From: Sporolactobacillus sp. Y61
GTDB taxonomy: Bacteria; Bacillota; Bacilli; Bacillales; Sporolactobacillaceae
DNA length: 64,000 nt
Reading direction: 5' to 3'
Assembly (NCBI RefSeq): GCF_040529185.1
Contig: NZ_CP159510.1
Location: 682,001 to 746,000, forward strand
The stretch's first letter is position 1. Every line of letters starts with the position of its first letter. Shown in pieces: positions 63,497-64,000 of this stretch. The notes under the pieces are model-generated. The model did not search any database and was not told where the DNA came from. It worked only from the letters and a program-made list of their open reading frames with translations. The position numbers and the translations under genes are program-made.

Positions 63497-63760
63497 TCAG
63501 CCGGATAATTTAATGAAGACCAGTGCGGCTACGCCAGGCAGTCCAAGAATCCCGCTTATCGACGCTGTAGCAAGATTAATAGGTATATGCAGATTAAAGG
63601 ATTCTCCGATCACGTTGAGAAGAAAAAGCATAAATACCCCTACTGTCAGTCTGACAGCCAGTTTTCCCAGCCATCTTAACGGACGTAAGGATCCCGACAG
63701 GACAAGCATCAGCAAAAAAAGAACAACAGCACAACCGGCAATAAGTAAAAACTGTTGCAT
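63497..63760 (-). CDS. bofA: BofA, inhibitor of pro-sigma-K processing
   Basis: An 87-residue membrane protein that, with SpoIVFA, holds back the SpoIVFB protease until engulfment checkpoints are met. Two or three hydrophobic segments are followed by the family motif FNLHIPINLATASISGILGLPG. The ATG has an AGGAGG box. The gene lies between the rRNA operon and yaaL, as in B. subtilis. The spacer before the 16S promoters (63361-63496) shows no other gene. Confidence 0.95.
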   Translation of the reverse strand: MQQFLLIAGCAVVLFLLMLVLSGSLRPLRWLGKLAVRLTVGVFMLFLLNVIGESFNLHIPINLATASISGILGLPGVAALVFIKLSG

Positions 63761-63823
63761 CAGAACAGACCTCCTCTCTTACCTGTTATAAAAGTATATG
63801 GAGACCTGTCCATTTAAGAACCT

Positions 63824-64000
63824 TTACCGGTTGTTTATCCGCACATGCTGTTCACGTACTTCTTTTAACAGAAACAGGTATCTGACTTCTGACAGTTTAA
63901 GCTGATACAGTACTTCATCAGAAGGATCTATACTGGATTCAATCACCCGCTTCTTATTCATCCAGTCATCTTTGCATCGATACAGGGCATCAATCAGGGC
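63824..64000 (-). CDS. yaaL: YaaL (DUF2508) protein, N-terminus beyond window
   Basis: The last 58 codons of a short helical protein are readable (ALIDALYRCKDDW to REQHVRINNR, then TAA at 63824-63826). The position before bofA and the sequence fit YaaL of B. subtilis, a family of unknown function between recR and bofA. The start is off the right edge. Confidence 0.85.
   Translation of the reverse strand, partial: ALIDALYRCKDDWMNKKRVIESSIDPSDEVLYQLKLSEVRYLFLLKEVREQHVRINNR

Overview
The window reads as the origin-proximal arm of a spore-forming, low-to-mid GC Firmicute of the Bacillales, shown in reverse: nearly every gene is on the minus strand. The order follows the known Bacillus subtilis order from yaaL/bofA and an rRNA operon (right end) down to lysS (left end). 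Sporulation genes (spoIIE, yabP, yabQ, spoVT, spoVG, sspF, yabG, csfB, bofA, yabS, yabT) make an endospore former certain. The exact genus cannot be fixed by eye; a Sporolactobacillus-like member of the Bacillales is a guess.

Left end (1-4.6 kb): partial lysS, a 1.6-kb insertion sequence with a clean 7-bp target duplication, a badly decayed dusB remnant, a small Xre regulator (yazB) and cysK. The pab/fol folate genes that usually lie between cysK and yazB are absent. From 4.6 to 12.4 kb come hslO, coaX, ftsH, hpt, tilS, yabT and yabS. From 12.4 to 28.3 kb come spoIIE, a spacer with four related hairpins, yabR, divIC, yabQ, yabP, rqcP, an HU gene, a SpoVB-like flippase, spoVT, mfd, pth, ctc, prs, glmU and spoVG. 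From 28.4 to 44 kb come purR, ispE, sspF, veg, yabG, ksgA, rnmV, tatD, metS, rsmI, yazA, trmN6, a probable structured RNA, yabA, ricT, holB, yaaR, darA, tmk and yaaO.

The accessory part is 44-57 kb, where xpaC/yaaN would be expected. It holds a 57-residue membrane protein and a VanZ-like protein, then a plus-strand tenA under a TPP riboswitch. Next come a truncated group II intron fragment and a ComA-like regulator with two tandem ComP-like PDZ kinases. After csfB come an extra murG, a heterodimeric ABC exporter pair and a plus-strand phosphoesterase. The right end carries a 16S-23S-5S operon (minus strand, tandem promoters, no spacer tRNA), bofA and partial yaaL.

Functionally the window is mostly housekeeping (translation, DNA repair, nucleotide and cofactor supply, cell division) mixed with sporulation genes. 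Missing neighbours (folate genes, abrB, fin, ridA, yabN/mazG, tRNAs before spoIIE, xpaC/yaaN) point to repeated local deletion or rearrangement in this lineage. Most promising items for a second look: the structured RNA between yabA and trmN6, its shared hairpin with the comA-like 3' end next to the intron fragment, the kinase pair of which one has lost the N-box Asn, and the decayed dusB.
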